The position numbers were made by a program, and so were the translations under genes. The notes below the pieces were generated by a model, which saw nothing but the letters and a program-made list of their open reading frames with translations, was not told the origin of the DNA and searched no databases. DNA of 64,000 bases from an uncultured Aquimarina sp. (GTDB taxonomy: Bacteria; Bacteroidota; Bacteroidia; Flavobacteriales; Flavobacteriaceae). The stretch spans positions 1 to 64,000 of the forward strand of contig CANLRN010000005.1 in assembly GCA_947493495.1 (NCBI GenBank), read 5' to 3'. Below, in pieces: positions 1-6,899 of the stretch; position 1 is the stretch's first letter, and every line of letters starts with the position of its first letter.

Positions 1-317
1 CTATATTCACCGTAATGATACAGAAATGTAAATCCTGGGTGGTTACGAGCTTTATTTACACCCTCAAAATAGCGCATCAACTCATCGTATCTAGGATTGT
101 TGATGGTTGTATGGGAAGGGAAAAGAGAGCCTAATCGAGTAATATCAAAACTCAGTAACTCCTTGAAGGAATAATCACTGCCTTTAAACAAGCCAATATA
201 GTTGTTTACGGTATTACGAGAAATACCCAAGGTAGCTCCAATTTTACGGTTGCTATAACCGTCTAAATGTAATGTAATAATTTGTTTTAAGTCCATTGGA
301 TCAAGTGTGTTGGCCAT
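1..317 (-). CDS. istA: IS21-family transposase (IstA-like), 5' part only
   Basis: The reading frame starts at an ATG at 317 and runs off the left edge, so only the first 105 residues are visible. They contain an N-terminal helix-turn-helix (LDPMDLKQII..LHLDGYSNRKIG..LGISRNTVNNYI, residues 5-38), then a region ending in NKARNHPGFTFLYHYGEY. This layout is typical of IstA transposases of the Bacteroidota IS21 group, whose DDE catalytic core would lie beyond the edge. IstA would cut and join the element ends with the help of the ATPase IstB, normally encoded just downstream, outside this window. The multiple terminal repeats just upstream support the assignment. Confidence 0.8.
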   Translation of the reverse strand, partial: MANTLDPMDLKQIITLHLDGYSNRKIGATLGISRNTVNNYIGLFKGSDYSFKELLSFDITRLGSLFPSHTTINNPRYDELMRYFEGVNKARNHPGFTFLYHYGEY

Positions 318-356
318 ATCGCTTTTTTTGCGATAAGGTATTACTTGATCTATCTA

Positions 357-490
357 AGTGGCACAAAACGAACCGAAATTAACTCGACTCAATTTATAGT
401 GGCACAAATCGAACCGTAAATAGTGGCACAGTTTGAACCGAAATCAATGGCACTATAACTCCGAAATCAGTGGCACAAATCGAACCGAAT
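357..490. repeat. Multiple terminal repeats at the IS21-type end
   Basis: About five copies of a 22-bp motif (AGTGGCAC-N6-AACCGAAA) lie upstream of the transposase start: 357-378, 398-419, 422-443, 447-466 (degenerate) and 469-490. Repeated transposase-binding sites inside each end are a known trait of IS21-family elements. The outer edge is probably near 490, where the last copy stops and the neighbouring reading frame begins. Confidence 0.7.
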
Positions 491-870
491 TAACCAATCG
501 ACTTTGGATTCGGGAGTTGAAATGAATGTTCGAAACTCTTGAAAATTTGAGCGTTTATTTTTCCAACTTCTTGACCTAATCGCCATCTTAACTCAGAAAT
601 ATTATCATTAGTGCTATTCATACTACTAATAGTGCTTTTAAAATGAGAACGATGTCTCATAAAACCCCTAAACCAAACACTTTTATATTCTTTTGAAAGT
701 AAATTACGTTGATTCTTTGAATTTGTGAGTTCTATACTCCAATCATTACCATTTTCATAATATTTATGAGCAGAAAGGAAATCAAATTTAGCATTATGAT
801 ATTGTAGCCAATCGATCACATCTTCATGACTTTCATTATTTTCATTATAGTTTTTACATATGAGTATCAT
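490..870 (-). pseudogene. ATP-grasp peptide maturase (grasp-with-spasm type), truncated by IS
   Basis: The 126-residue product begins MILICKNYNEN and contains VIDWLQYHNAKFDF (19-32) and a KSVWFRGF segment (63-70). It resembles the N-terminal domain of graspetide ligases of the grasp-with-spasm/MvdC-MvdD kind, which open with MILI, a strand-helix unit and a VWYRR-like motif. These ligases are usually about 300 residues and form ester or amide links between Thr/Ser/Lys and Asp/Glu side chains of a precursor peptide. Here the frame stops within two bases of the last IS repeat, before the ATP-binding core, so the protein should be inactive. It is the last gene of a minus-strand cluster led by the precursor at 1526-1687. 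The family call comes from motif resemblance; truncation by the IS is inferred from the boundary. Confidence 0.6.
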
Positions 871-887
871 AATGTTCTAATCAAATT

Positions 888-1445
888 TTAATTAAGTTTT
901 AATTTTTCAAGTAATTCTTTGATATTTATGTTGTTATCTATAGATTGAGGATAACTTTTACCATATTTGTTAATGTGCATTTTATTTAACAAAAAGGAAA
1001 AAGATTCGTTATTTATATAACCTTTTTCATACCCCTTATATATATATGGAAATAATTCTAATTGTTTTTTATAAGATTGGTGTAAACAAATTGTCTTTAC
1101 AGCATAATTTGCTTTTGAATTATATTCTTTTAGTTTAGGATATCCATAAACTTCTAAATATTTTTTCGTTTTTAAGAAATTGACAGAATCTGTTTCTACT
1201 ATTTTTCTTATATAATCTAAATATTCTTCAGATTTTCGATTGTAATTATTTCGTTTCAGAATCTCTAATTCCATTTTACTATCTCTAACAGATTGATCTG
1301 ATTCAAATAAGTTAATAAGAAAATTTTCTTTTATTTTTTGAGATGTAAGAGACAATACTTGGTTTTCTATACTGATTTGATTGTTCTTTATATCTTGTTG
1401 TTTACATGATAGCATGCATAGTAGTATTAATCCATATAATCTCAT
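888..1445 (-). CDS. DUF6624-like lipoprotein in the peptide cluster
   Basis: This 185-residue protein has a signal sequence ending in a lipobox (MRLYGLILLCMLSC, Cys14), so it is probably an outer-membrane or periplasmic lipoprotein. The body is helical and charged. The pattern DQSVRD (residues 50-55), then YLEVYGYP, an HQSYKKQLELFPYIYKGYEKG-like stretch and INKYGKSYPQ near the end matches the layout of DUF6624 proteins (DQ..R; YGWP; QH; GKxQxYGTQ). That family has no established biochemical role. It lies 17 bp upstream of the truncated maturase and downstream of the precursor and hairpin, so co-transcription is likely. A role in export or self-protection is speculation. Confidence 0.6.
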   Translation of the reverse strand: MRLYGLILLCMLSCKQQDIKNNQISIENQVLSLTSQKIKENFLINLFESDQSVRDSKMELEILKRNNYNRKSEEYLDYIRKIVETDSVNFLKTKKYLEVYGYPKLKEYNSKANYAVKTICLHQSYKKQLELFPYIYKGYEKGYINNESFSFLLNKMHINKYGKSYPQSIDNNINIKELLEKLKLN

Positions 1446-1473
1446 ATTTTTAAATTTTGAAGCTTATAATTAG

Positions 1474-1515
1474 AAAATGACCAAAGAAGTTAATTCTTAA
1501 TTCTTTGGTCATTTT
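1474..1515 (-). terminator. Attenuator/terminator hairpin behind the precursor gene
   Basis: A perfect 15-bp inverted repeat (1474-1488 with 1501-1515, 12-nt loop) begins 11 bp after the precursor stop codon. Read on the minus strand, the stem ends in TTTT. Between a small precursor gene and its maturation genes, such a hairpin would allow much more precursor transcript than enzyme transcript. Confidence 0.65.
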
Positions 1516-1525
1516 TTGCAATTAT

Positions 1526-1687
1526 TTAACAACAGCCTTCGTCATCCCAATCACCAAGTTCAAAATAAACTTCATGATCCGCATAAGGAGAACTTGTAAT
1601 AGTTCCATCACAACTATGCCCCCCATTAATTGTCAATGCATTTTTGTCATTAATAACAGCTAAATTTAAATCTTTTAATTTTTTCAT
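1526..1687 (-). CDS. RiPP precursor peptide (graspetide-like, GG leader end)
   Basis: A 53-residue frame starts at the ATG at 1687 and ends with TAA at 1526-1528. The leader, MKKLKDLNLAVINDKNALTINGG, resembles the LKLNK..I..LNGG leaders of Bacteroidota natural-product precursors, with a double-glycine end at residues 22-23. The 30-residue core has a Thr/Ser cluster (T29, T31, S32, S33) followed by acidic residues (E39, E43, D46, D48, D49, E50) and ends in a Cys-Cys pair, with a third Cys at 26. Thr/Ser followed by Asp/Glu is the expected donor-acceptor arrangement for ATP-grasp side-chain crosslinking, which fits the maturase fragment downstream. No SPASM-domain radical-SAM partner is visible. 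Its own promoter should lie in 1688-2048. Confidence 0.7.
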   Translation of the reverse strand: MKKLKDLNLAVINDKNALTINGGHSCDGTITSSPYADHEVYFELGDWDDEGCC

Positions 1688-2016
1688 GATTTATAATTTA
1701 TTAACATTTACCCTACTCTTTTTTGGATTTTCGGATTCTCCTTTTTATTAAATTGTTATTCGTTAATATCATACAATAAACTTTTGTTTTCTGTAAAATG
1801 GTTTTTAATTTTTAGTTAATCTTATTTATTCTGGAGAGATTTTTTGATCTTCTCATAACTATTTTTGCATGAACATTTATATAATGAAATTATATGAAAA
1901 TTCCTGTATATAGATTATAGTATGGGGTAAGACTGTACAATGTAAACTTACATTTACAGCACAACAATACTACGGGAATTTATCATTTTAAATCATTACT
2001 TATGAAATATTTTCAT
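1688..2016. other. Intergenic region between precursor and XRE gene
   Basis: No gene was found here. The stretch is very AT-rich and separates two divergent genes, so it should hold the precursor promoter. I saw no convincing -33/-7 pair on the minus strand. Confidence 0.4.
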
Positions 2017-2024
2017 TACTTTTG
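2017..2024 (+). promoter_or_regulatory. Candidate -7 box for the XRE gene
   Basis: TACTTTTG matches the Bacteroidota -7 consensus TAnnTTTG and lies 24 bp before the ATG at 2049. A matching -33 TTG is not obvious. Confidence 0.4.
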
Positions 2025-2048
2025 ATAAAATTATTATAACTATTAGTT

Positions 2049-2420
2049 ATGGAACACGTTTTAGAAAAAATACGTGAGGTTAGAAAACAAAAAGGATATT
2101 CTCATGAGTACATTGCACATGAATTAGATATCAGCCAAGTGGCCTATAGTAAGTTAGAAAAAAATGAGACTAAACTTACCGTAGAACGATTATACAAATT
2201 AGCAGAAATCTTAGAAACTCCAATAACTGATTTATTAGATGTAAAAGCAAATAACATTTTTAATCAACACAATAATAATCGGGGAACTTTTATTGGTAAT
2301 CAAGAGATCCAAAATCTTTATCAAGAAAACAGAGATAAGTCCGAGAAGATTATTGAATTGTATGAAGCCCGATTACAAGATAAAGATTTATTAATCGCAC
2401 AACTTTCTGGAAAAATTTAA
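2049..2420 (+). CDS. XRE-family transcriptional regulator
   Basis: The 123-residue protein opens with a Cro/C1-type helix-turn-helix (residues 6-61: IREVRKQKGYSHEYIAHELD, then ISQVAYSKLEKNETKLTVERL). The C-terminal part (about 85-118: IQNLYQENRDKSEKIIELYE) is a predicted coiled coil that could drive dimerisation. It is divergently placed from the peptide precursor gene, so it could regulate it, but single XRE genes of this type are common in flavobacteria and often stand alone. A TACTTTTG -7 box precedes it. The DNA-binding domain is seen directly; the target is inferred. Confidence 0.8.
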   Translation: MEHVLEKIREVRKQKGYSHEYIAHELDISQVAYSKLEKNETKLTVERLYKLAEILETPITDLLDVKANNIFNQHNNNRGTFIGNQEIQNLYQENRDKSEKIIELYEARLQDKDLLIAQLSGKI

Positions 2421-2503
2421 GTTTTAAGCATACTTGATATAAGTCGAGGGTATAATCATAACAATATTAAATTACCATAACTTTGTGCTAGTGGGTTTAA
2501 CCT

Positions 2504-3139
2504 CTATTTCCTCCCAAAATCTGCTGGAATTTCGCCCCATGCTTTGGTTTCCCACTTAACAATCGTATTCGTATAAGTGTTTTCTCTAAGCCACACAATA
2601 GCACGATCTACCAGATCAAACATTTCTTTGTTCTTAGCATTGCGAGCTAATTTAGTTTTACAGATTTTTTTCTTGACCCACCCAATTGCAATTTTAGAGT
2701 CTGAGTAGATGATACGATCACTCCCTTTCTTTTTTAGATATGCCAATCCGTGAACCAGAGCCAGAAACTCTCCTATATTATTAGTTCCTTGTGCAAAAGG
2801 CCCTTGATGGAATAATTGTTTTTCGGTTTGTGTGTCGACTCCTCTGTATTCCATCTTACCAGGATTGCCACTAGAAGCTGCGTCTACAGCTATAGAATAG
2901 AGGTTAGGTTCGCCTATTGTGGCTAATTGCTCAGGTGTAAGAGCGGGTTTTGACTTACTTTTTCCTTTATAATCCTCATAGGCTCCATTATAGGCTTTTT
3001 TTGCTAGGTCAAAAGATTCAAAAGACTTAAATTTTGCACTAGCATATCCTTTGATTGCAGCTTTACAATCATCCCATTTGATATATATTCCGGGGCGATG
3101 TCCTTCCCAGACCACATAAAACTTTTCTTTCTTACCCAT
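2504..3139 (-). CDS. rnhA: Ribonuclease HI with viroplasmin domain
   Basis: The 211-residue protein degrades the RNA strand of RNA-DNA hybrids, removing Okazaki primers and R-loops. Residues 6-55 (FYVVWEGHRPGIYIKWDDC, FKSFESFDLAKKAY) form the Caulimovirus-viroplasmin/RNase H1 N-terminal hybrid-binding domain. Residues 80-210 are the RNase H fold with the four expected acidic ligands: D86 (SIAVDAASSGNPG), E124 (NNIGEFLAL), D147 (IIYSDSKIAI) and D207 (IPADFGRK). It is the standard Bacteroidota version of the enzyme and appears complete. It lies downstream of purN on the same strand with a 35-bp gap, so the two may be co-transcribed. Confidence 0.92.
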   Translation of the reverse strand: MGKKEKFYVVWEGHRPGIYIKWDDCKAAIKGYASAKFKSFESFDLAKKAYNGAYEDYKGKSKSKPALTPEQLATIGEPNLYSIAVDAASSGNPGKMEYRGVDTQTEKQLFHQGPFAQGTNNIGEFLALVHGLAYLKKKGSDRIIYSDSKIAIGWVKKKICKTKLARNAKNKEMFDLVDRAIVWLRENTYTNTIVKWETKAWGEIPADFGRK

Positions 3140-3174
3140 TGTTTTTAGTTATTAAGTACTTTGTAGTAAATAGC

Positions 3175-3768
3175 TTAAATATGACTCTCGGATACCTCAT
3201 TTCTTAATCCTAGTACCTTTTCTATAACGAGGGGGAAATAGGTATATTCTAATTGATGAATCGCTTTTGCTACATCATCTGCAGAATCATTCTCATGTAT
3301 TGATGTTTTAGCCTGAAAAATGATGGCACCTTCATCATAATGTTCGTTTACAGAATGAATTGTAATACCACTTTCTATTTCTTTATTTCTAACTACAGCT
3401 TCATGAACATGATGCCCATACATTCCTTTGCCTCCATATTTTGGTAATAACGCAGGATGAACATTAATTACCTTATCAGGGAAATAATCAATAATTTTTT
3501 TAGGAAAAATCCATAAAAATCCAGCCAGTACAATAATGTCTGGCTGTGCATCAATAAGTATATGTAGCACCTCATTCGTGTCATAGAATGACGATCTGTC
3601 AAAATGCAATGCTCTTACTTGCAGCGCATTAGCTTTTTTTAATACTTTGGCACGTAGGTTGTTAGAGAACACATGTGTTACTTGAGCAGTCTTTCGCTCT
3701 TGAAAGTGTTTGATAATATTTTCGGCATTGGTACCAGAGCCGGAAGCAAAAATGATAATACGCTTCAT
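3175..3768 (-). CDS. purN: Phosphoribosylglycinamide formyltransferase (GART)
   Basis: Transfers a formyl group from 10-formyl-tetrahydrofolate to GAR, the third step of purine synthesis, in the cytoplasm. The 197-residue protein begins MKRIIIFASGSGTNAENII, where the Gly-rich loop binds phosphate, and carries the catalytic triad Asn102-His104 (VINVHPALLPKYGG) and Asp145 (NEHYDEGAI). An in-frame upstream ATG at 3798 would add ten residues (MLTNLQSNHT) not seen in the family, so I start at 3768. It is divergent from acpP, as in many flavobacteria. Confidence 0.92.
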   Translation of the reverse strand: MKRIIIFASGSGTNAENIIKHFQERKTAQVTHVFSNNLRAKVLKKANALQVRALHFDRSSFYDTNEVLHILIDAQPDIIVLAGFLWIFPKKIIDYFPDKVINVHPALLPKYGGKGMYGHHVHEAVVRNKEIESGITIHSVNEHYDEGAIIFQAKTSIHENDSADDVAKAIHQLEYTYFPLVIEKVLGLRNEVSESHI

Positions 3769-3884
3769 AGTATGATTAGATTGTAAATTAGTAAGCACAA
3801 AAAAAATAATTATTATCCATTTTTAGGTAGCAAAAAGGCAATACTTCGCTATATTTGATAAAATACAAATACATTTTTATGGGA

Positions 3885-3918
3885 TTGTGGGGTTTTAAAA
3901 TAAAGTTTTTTATTTTTG
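3885..3918 (+). promoter_or_regulatory. acpP-fabF-rnc promoter
   Basis: A -7 box TATTTTTG at 3911-3918 fits TAnnTTTG, with a TTG at 3885-3887 as a possible -33 element (23-bp spacer, on the long side). It lies 31 bp before the acpP ATG. Confidence 0.5.
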
Positions 3919-3949
3919 CCACCTAATTTAAAAATTAAAATTAAACATT

Positions 3950-4183
3950 ATGTCAGACATTGCATCAAGAGTAAAAGCGATAATCGTTGACAAATTAGGA
4001 GTAGACGAAAACGAAGTTGTTAATGAAGCTAGTTTCACAAACGACTTAGGCGCTGATTCGTTAGACACTGTAGAATTGATTATGGAATTCGAAAAAGAAT
4101 TTGATATTCAGATTCCAGATGATCAAGCGGAAAACATTGCAACAGTTGGTCAAGCAATATCTTATATTGAAGACGCAAAGTAA
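3950..4183 (+). CDS. acpP: Acyl carrier protein
   Basis: The 77-residue acidic helical protein carries growing acyl chains in type II fatty acid synthesis. The 4'-phosphopantetheine site is Ser37 in [18 protein letters not shown]. Its length and the full set of acidic helix II residues are normal. It lies 17 bp ahead of fabF, with rnc just after, the conserved acpP-fabF-rnc order. A good TAnnTTTG promoter precedes it. Confidence 0.97.
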   Translation: MSDIASRVKAIIVDKLGVDENEVVNEASFTNDLGADSLDTVELIMEFEKEFDIQIPDDQAENIATVGQAISYIEDAK

Positions 4184-4200
4184 TAACTTCACAACACAAT

Positions 4201-5454
4201 ATGAACCTTAAGCGAGTTGTAGTCACAGGATTAGGTGCTTTAACGCCAATCGGTAACAATATTCCAGAATATTGGGATGCTTTAATAAATGGTAAGAGCG
4301 GTTGCGCTCCTATTACATATTTTGATACCGAACATTTCAAGACTAAATTTGCTTGCGAAGTCAAAAACTATACTCCCACAGATTATTTCGAAAGAAAAGA
4401 AGCACGTAAACTCGATAAGTTTGCGCAGTATGCTATTGTTTCTTCTGAAGAAGCAATAAAAGACGCTGCCATCGACCTTGATAAGGTCGATAAATTTAGA
4501 GTAGGTGTTATTTGGGGAGCTGGTATTGGTGGTATAGAAACTTTTCAGGAAGAAGTAATTGGTTATACCAATGGGAATGGAACACCTCGTTTCAATCCTT
4601 TCTTTATCCCGAAAATGATTGCCGATATTGCTCCCGGACATATTTCTATACGAAATGGTTTTATGGGGCCTAATTATACTACAGTTTCTGCTTGTGCTTC
4701 TTCTGCCAATTCTATGATTGATGCCCTTAATTACATACGATTAGGACATTGTGATATTATTGTAACAGGAGGAAGCGAAGCTGCTGTAACTATTGCAGGT
4801 ATGGGTGGATTTAATGCGATGCATGCGCTCTCTACAAGAAATGAAAGTCCAGAAACAGCTTCTAGACCTTTTGATGCGACCAGAGATGGTTTCGTTTTAG
4901 GTGAAGGTGGAGGGGCTCTAATTCTTGAAGAGTATGAACATGCCAAAGCGCGTGGCGCTAAAATCTATGCAGAGGTTGTCGGTGGTGGCATGTCTAGTGA
5001 TGCGTATCATATGACTGCACCTCATCCAGATGGTATCGGTGTAGAAAGAGTAATGCTTAATTGCTTAAAAGATGCTGATATACGCCCAGAACAAGTAGAT
5101 GCTATAAATACTCACGGAACCTCCACACCATTAGGAGATGTCGCAGAGTTAAAAGCAATTACCAAAGTTTTTGGTGGGCATACACCCAGTATAAATATCA
5201 ACTCGACAAAATCTATGACAGGACATTTACTAGGTGCAGCAGGTGCTATAGAAGCTATTGCCTCTATTCTTGCCATGCAACATAGTATTGTGCCTCCTAC
5301 AATCAATCACACTACTGTGGATGAAAACATAGATTCGACATTGAATTTAACGTTAAACAAGGCGCAAAAACGAAAAATTACCTATGCCATGAGTAATACT
5401 TTTGGGTTCGGAGGTCATAATGCATGTGTATTATTTAAAAAACTAGACGAATAA
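4201..5454 (+). CDS. fabF: 3-oxoacyl-ACP synthase II
   Basis: Condenses malonyl-ACP with acyl-ACP to elongate fatty acids. The 417-residue thiolase-fold protein has the Cys-His-His active site: Cys165 (TVSACASSAN), His305 (INTHGTSTPLGD) and His342 (KSMTGHLLGAAG). The Gly-rich C-terminal motif SNTFGFGGHNACV is also present. Length is as expected for FabF. It is translated in an operon with acpP (17-bp gap) and rnc (2-bp gap), so the three should be transcribed together. Confidence 0.97.
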   Translation: MNLKRVVVTGLGALTPIGNNIPEYWDALINGKSGCAPITYFDTEHFKTKFACEVKNYTPTDYFERKEARKLDKFAQYAIVSSEEAIKDAAIDLDKVDKFRVGVIWGAGIGGIETFQEEVIGYTNGNGTPRFNPFFIPKMIADIAPGHISIRNGFMGPNYTTVSACASSANSMIDALNYIRLGHCDIIVTGGSEAAVTIAGMGGFNAMHALSTRNESPETASRPFDATRDGFVLGEGGGALILEEYEHAKARGAKIYAEVVGGGMSSDAYHMTAPHPDGIGVERVMLNCLKDADIRPEQVDAINTHGTSTPLGDVAELKAITKVFGGHTPSININSTKSMTGHLLGAAGAIEAIASILAMQHSIVPPTINHTTVDENIDSTLNLTLNKAQKRKITYAMSNTFGFGGHNACVLFKKLDE

Positions 5455-5456
5455 TA

Positions 5457-6197
5457 ATGAATACTATTATTCGCAACATATTAAGTTCCCGCTCTACAAA
5501 GAACGGGAATTTTTTTTCCAAAATTCAGAAAATACTCGGGTTTAAACCCAAAAGTATTACCCCTTACGAAAAAGCGTTCACTCATAGATCTTTAAATCTG
5601 AAAGATAAAAAAGGAAATGCTGTTAATTATGAACGCCTAGAGTTTCTTGGAGATGCTATGCTTAGTAGCGTTATCGCTTCATATTTATTTAAAGAAGTCC
5701 CAGAAGGAAATGAAGGCTATCTTACAAAAATGAGAGCCAAAGTAGTAAGTAGAAAACACTTAAATGAATTAGGTAAGGATCTAAAATTGATCGATTTGGT
5801 ACGTACTAATATCCCTAAATCTCAATTTGGTATTAATATCCACGGAAATTTATTCGAAGCTTTGATTGGTGCTATCTATCTGGATAGAGGTTTTGTATAT
5901 TGCGAACGATTTATATACGAAGCTGTAATTAATCCTTACGTGGACATAGAAAGTCTTGAAGGACAAGTTATTAGCTATAAAAGTTTATTAATCGAATGGT
6001 GCCAAAAAGAAAAAAATAATTTTAATTATGAGATCTATGAAGATACTGGAAAAGATGAGATGAAACATTTTGCAGTAAAACTATGGATTGACGAAAAAGT
6101 AGTCGCAAAGGCTAGAGCTACCTCTAAGAAAAAAGCAGAAGAAAAAGTATCGAAACGAGCATATTTTGCATTACAATCCAAAATCAATTCTCTATAA
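5457..6197 (+). CDS. rnc: Ribonuclease III
   Basis: Cleaves double-stranded RNA during rRNA and mRNA processing. The 246-residue protein has the RNase III signature around residues 59-68 (ERLEFLGDAM, metal ligands E62 and D66), the second acidic site E134 (NLFEALIGAIYLD), and a C-terminal double-stranded-RNA-binding domain (about 168-240, ending KKAEEKVSKRAYFAL). It has a short N-terminal extension (about 25 residues) common in Bacteroidota. The ATG follows the fabF stop by only 2 bp, which indicates translational coupling. Confidence 0.95.
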   Translation: MNTIIRNILSSRSTKNGNFFSKIQKILGFKPKSITPYEKAFTHRSLNLKDKKGNAVNYERLEFLGDAMLSSVIASYLFKEVPEGNEGYLTKMRAKVVSRKHLNELGKDLKLIDLVRTNIPKSQFGINIHGNLFEALIGAIYLDRGFVYCERFIYEAVINPYVDIESLEGQVISYKSLLIEWCQKEKNNFNYEIYEDTGKDEMKHFAVKLWIDEKVVAKARATSKKKAEEKVSKRAYFALQSKINSL

Positions 6198-6340
6198 ATT
6201 AGTACCGCCTTATTTGTTAAGAAATGTATGTAAGATAATACCACAACATCTTTAAAATAGTCTTATTTTTTCTTTTCGTTACTTAGGGGAGGTACAAAAA
6301 TATTAACTCAATCGTTTTCGTGTAATATCTTTATGTTTTA

Positions 6341-6374
6341 TTGAACAGCTAAGGAGATTTTATTCGTATCTTTC
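6341..6374 (+). promoter_or_regulatory. Possible promoter for the IPExxxVDY-pyk pair
   Basis: TTG at 6341-6343 and TATCTTTC at 6367-6374 (one mismatch to TAnnTTTG) have a 23-bp spacer. The downstream GTG start at 6402 would leave a short leader of about 20 nt. Confidence 0.35.
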
Positions 6375-6401
6375 CTCGTTAGAATAGAAAAAATAGATTT
6401 T

Positions 6402-6899
6402 GTGGGAGTTCAGAAACTAATTATAGATATCATTGATGATGATTATGAGCTTATTGCGATTCATTGCTCATTGGCTTCATATAGATTAGCATTCTTGCTC
6501 AATAAGTATTTGGATCTTCGTCTTCATAGAAAAAAAAATGATATACATTTTGAGTATAACGAATTCACTGCAAATTTTGAGCTACTTCAATATGAGGATC
6601 ACTTTCAATATCGCACCTATAGTCTTATGAGAAACATTTTTAGAACTAAAAAAATCTCTCAAAGCCCTACTACTAAGAGTATGAGTCTATTTGATACTAC
6701 AGGAGAAGAGGTTCTCATTACTAAATATCTTATTCCAGAACTAAAAAATGTGGATTACTTTCTTAAATTAGATACAGAAACCACTACACATATTGGACAT
6801 GCAATAGTTTCGAAACTATTAGACATCTCTCAAGTTATAACTGCATATATTGTAGATTACACCCAACTTAAATCAAAGAACAACTTAATATTAGAATAA
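6402..6899 (+). CDS. IPExxxVDY family protein
   Basis: The 165-residue protein carries the motif that names its family, IPELKNVDYFLKL (about residues 107-119). The family occurs in Bacteroidota, typically just upstream of pyruvate kinase as here; its function is not established. The start is a GTG (MGVQKLIIDIIDDDYEL): there is no in-frame ATG before codon 75, and the preceding codons hold none either. Its stop TAA overlaps the pyk ATG by one base (TAATG), so the two are translationally coupled, suggesting a role tied to pyruvate kinase. Confidence 0.88.
   Translation: MGVQKLIIDIIDDDYELIAIHCSLASYRLAFLLNKYLDLRLHRKKNDIHFEYNEFTANFELLQYEDHFQYRTYSLMRNIFRTKKISQSPTTKSMSLFDTTGEEVLITKYLIPELKNVDYFLKLDTETTTHIGHAIVSKLLDISQVITAYIVDYTQLKSKNNLILE

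Larger units (their letters stand above)
1..490 (-). mobile_element. IS21-family insertion sequence, partial (one end)
   Basis: The transposase start and its cluster of terminal repeats define one end of an IS21-like element; the other end and istB lie outside the window. The element abuts, and appears to have inserted into, the maturase gene that begins at 870. Confidence 0.7.

Noticed and set aside
3769..3798. Upstream start for purN adding MLTNLQSNHT
   Set aside because: The family begins at MKRIIIFASGSG, where the phosphate loop is already near the N-terminus.
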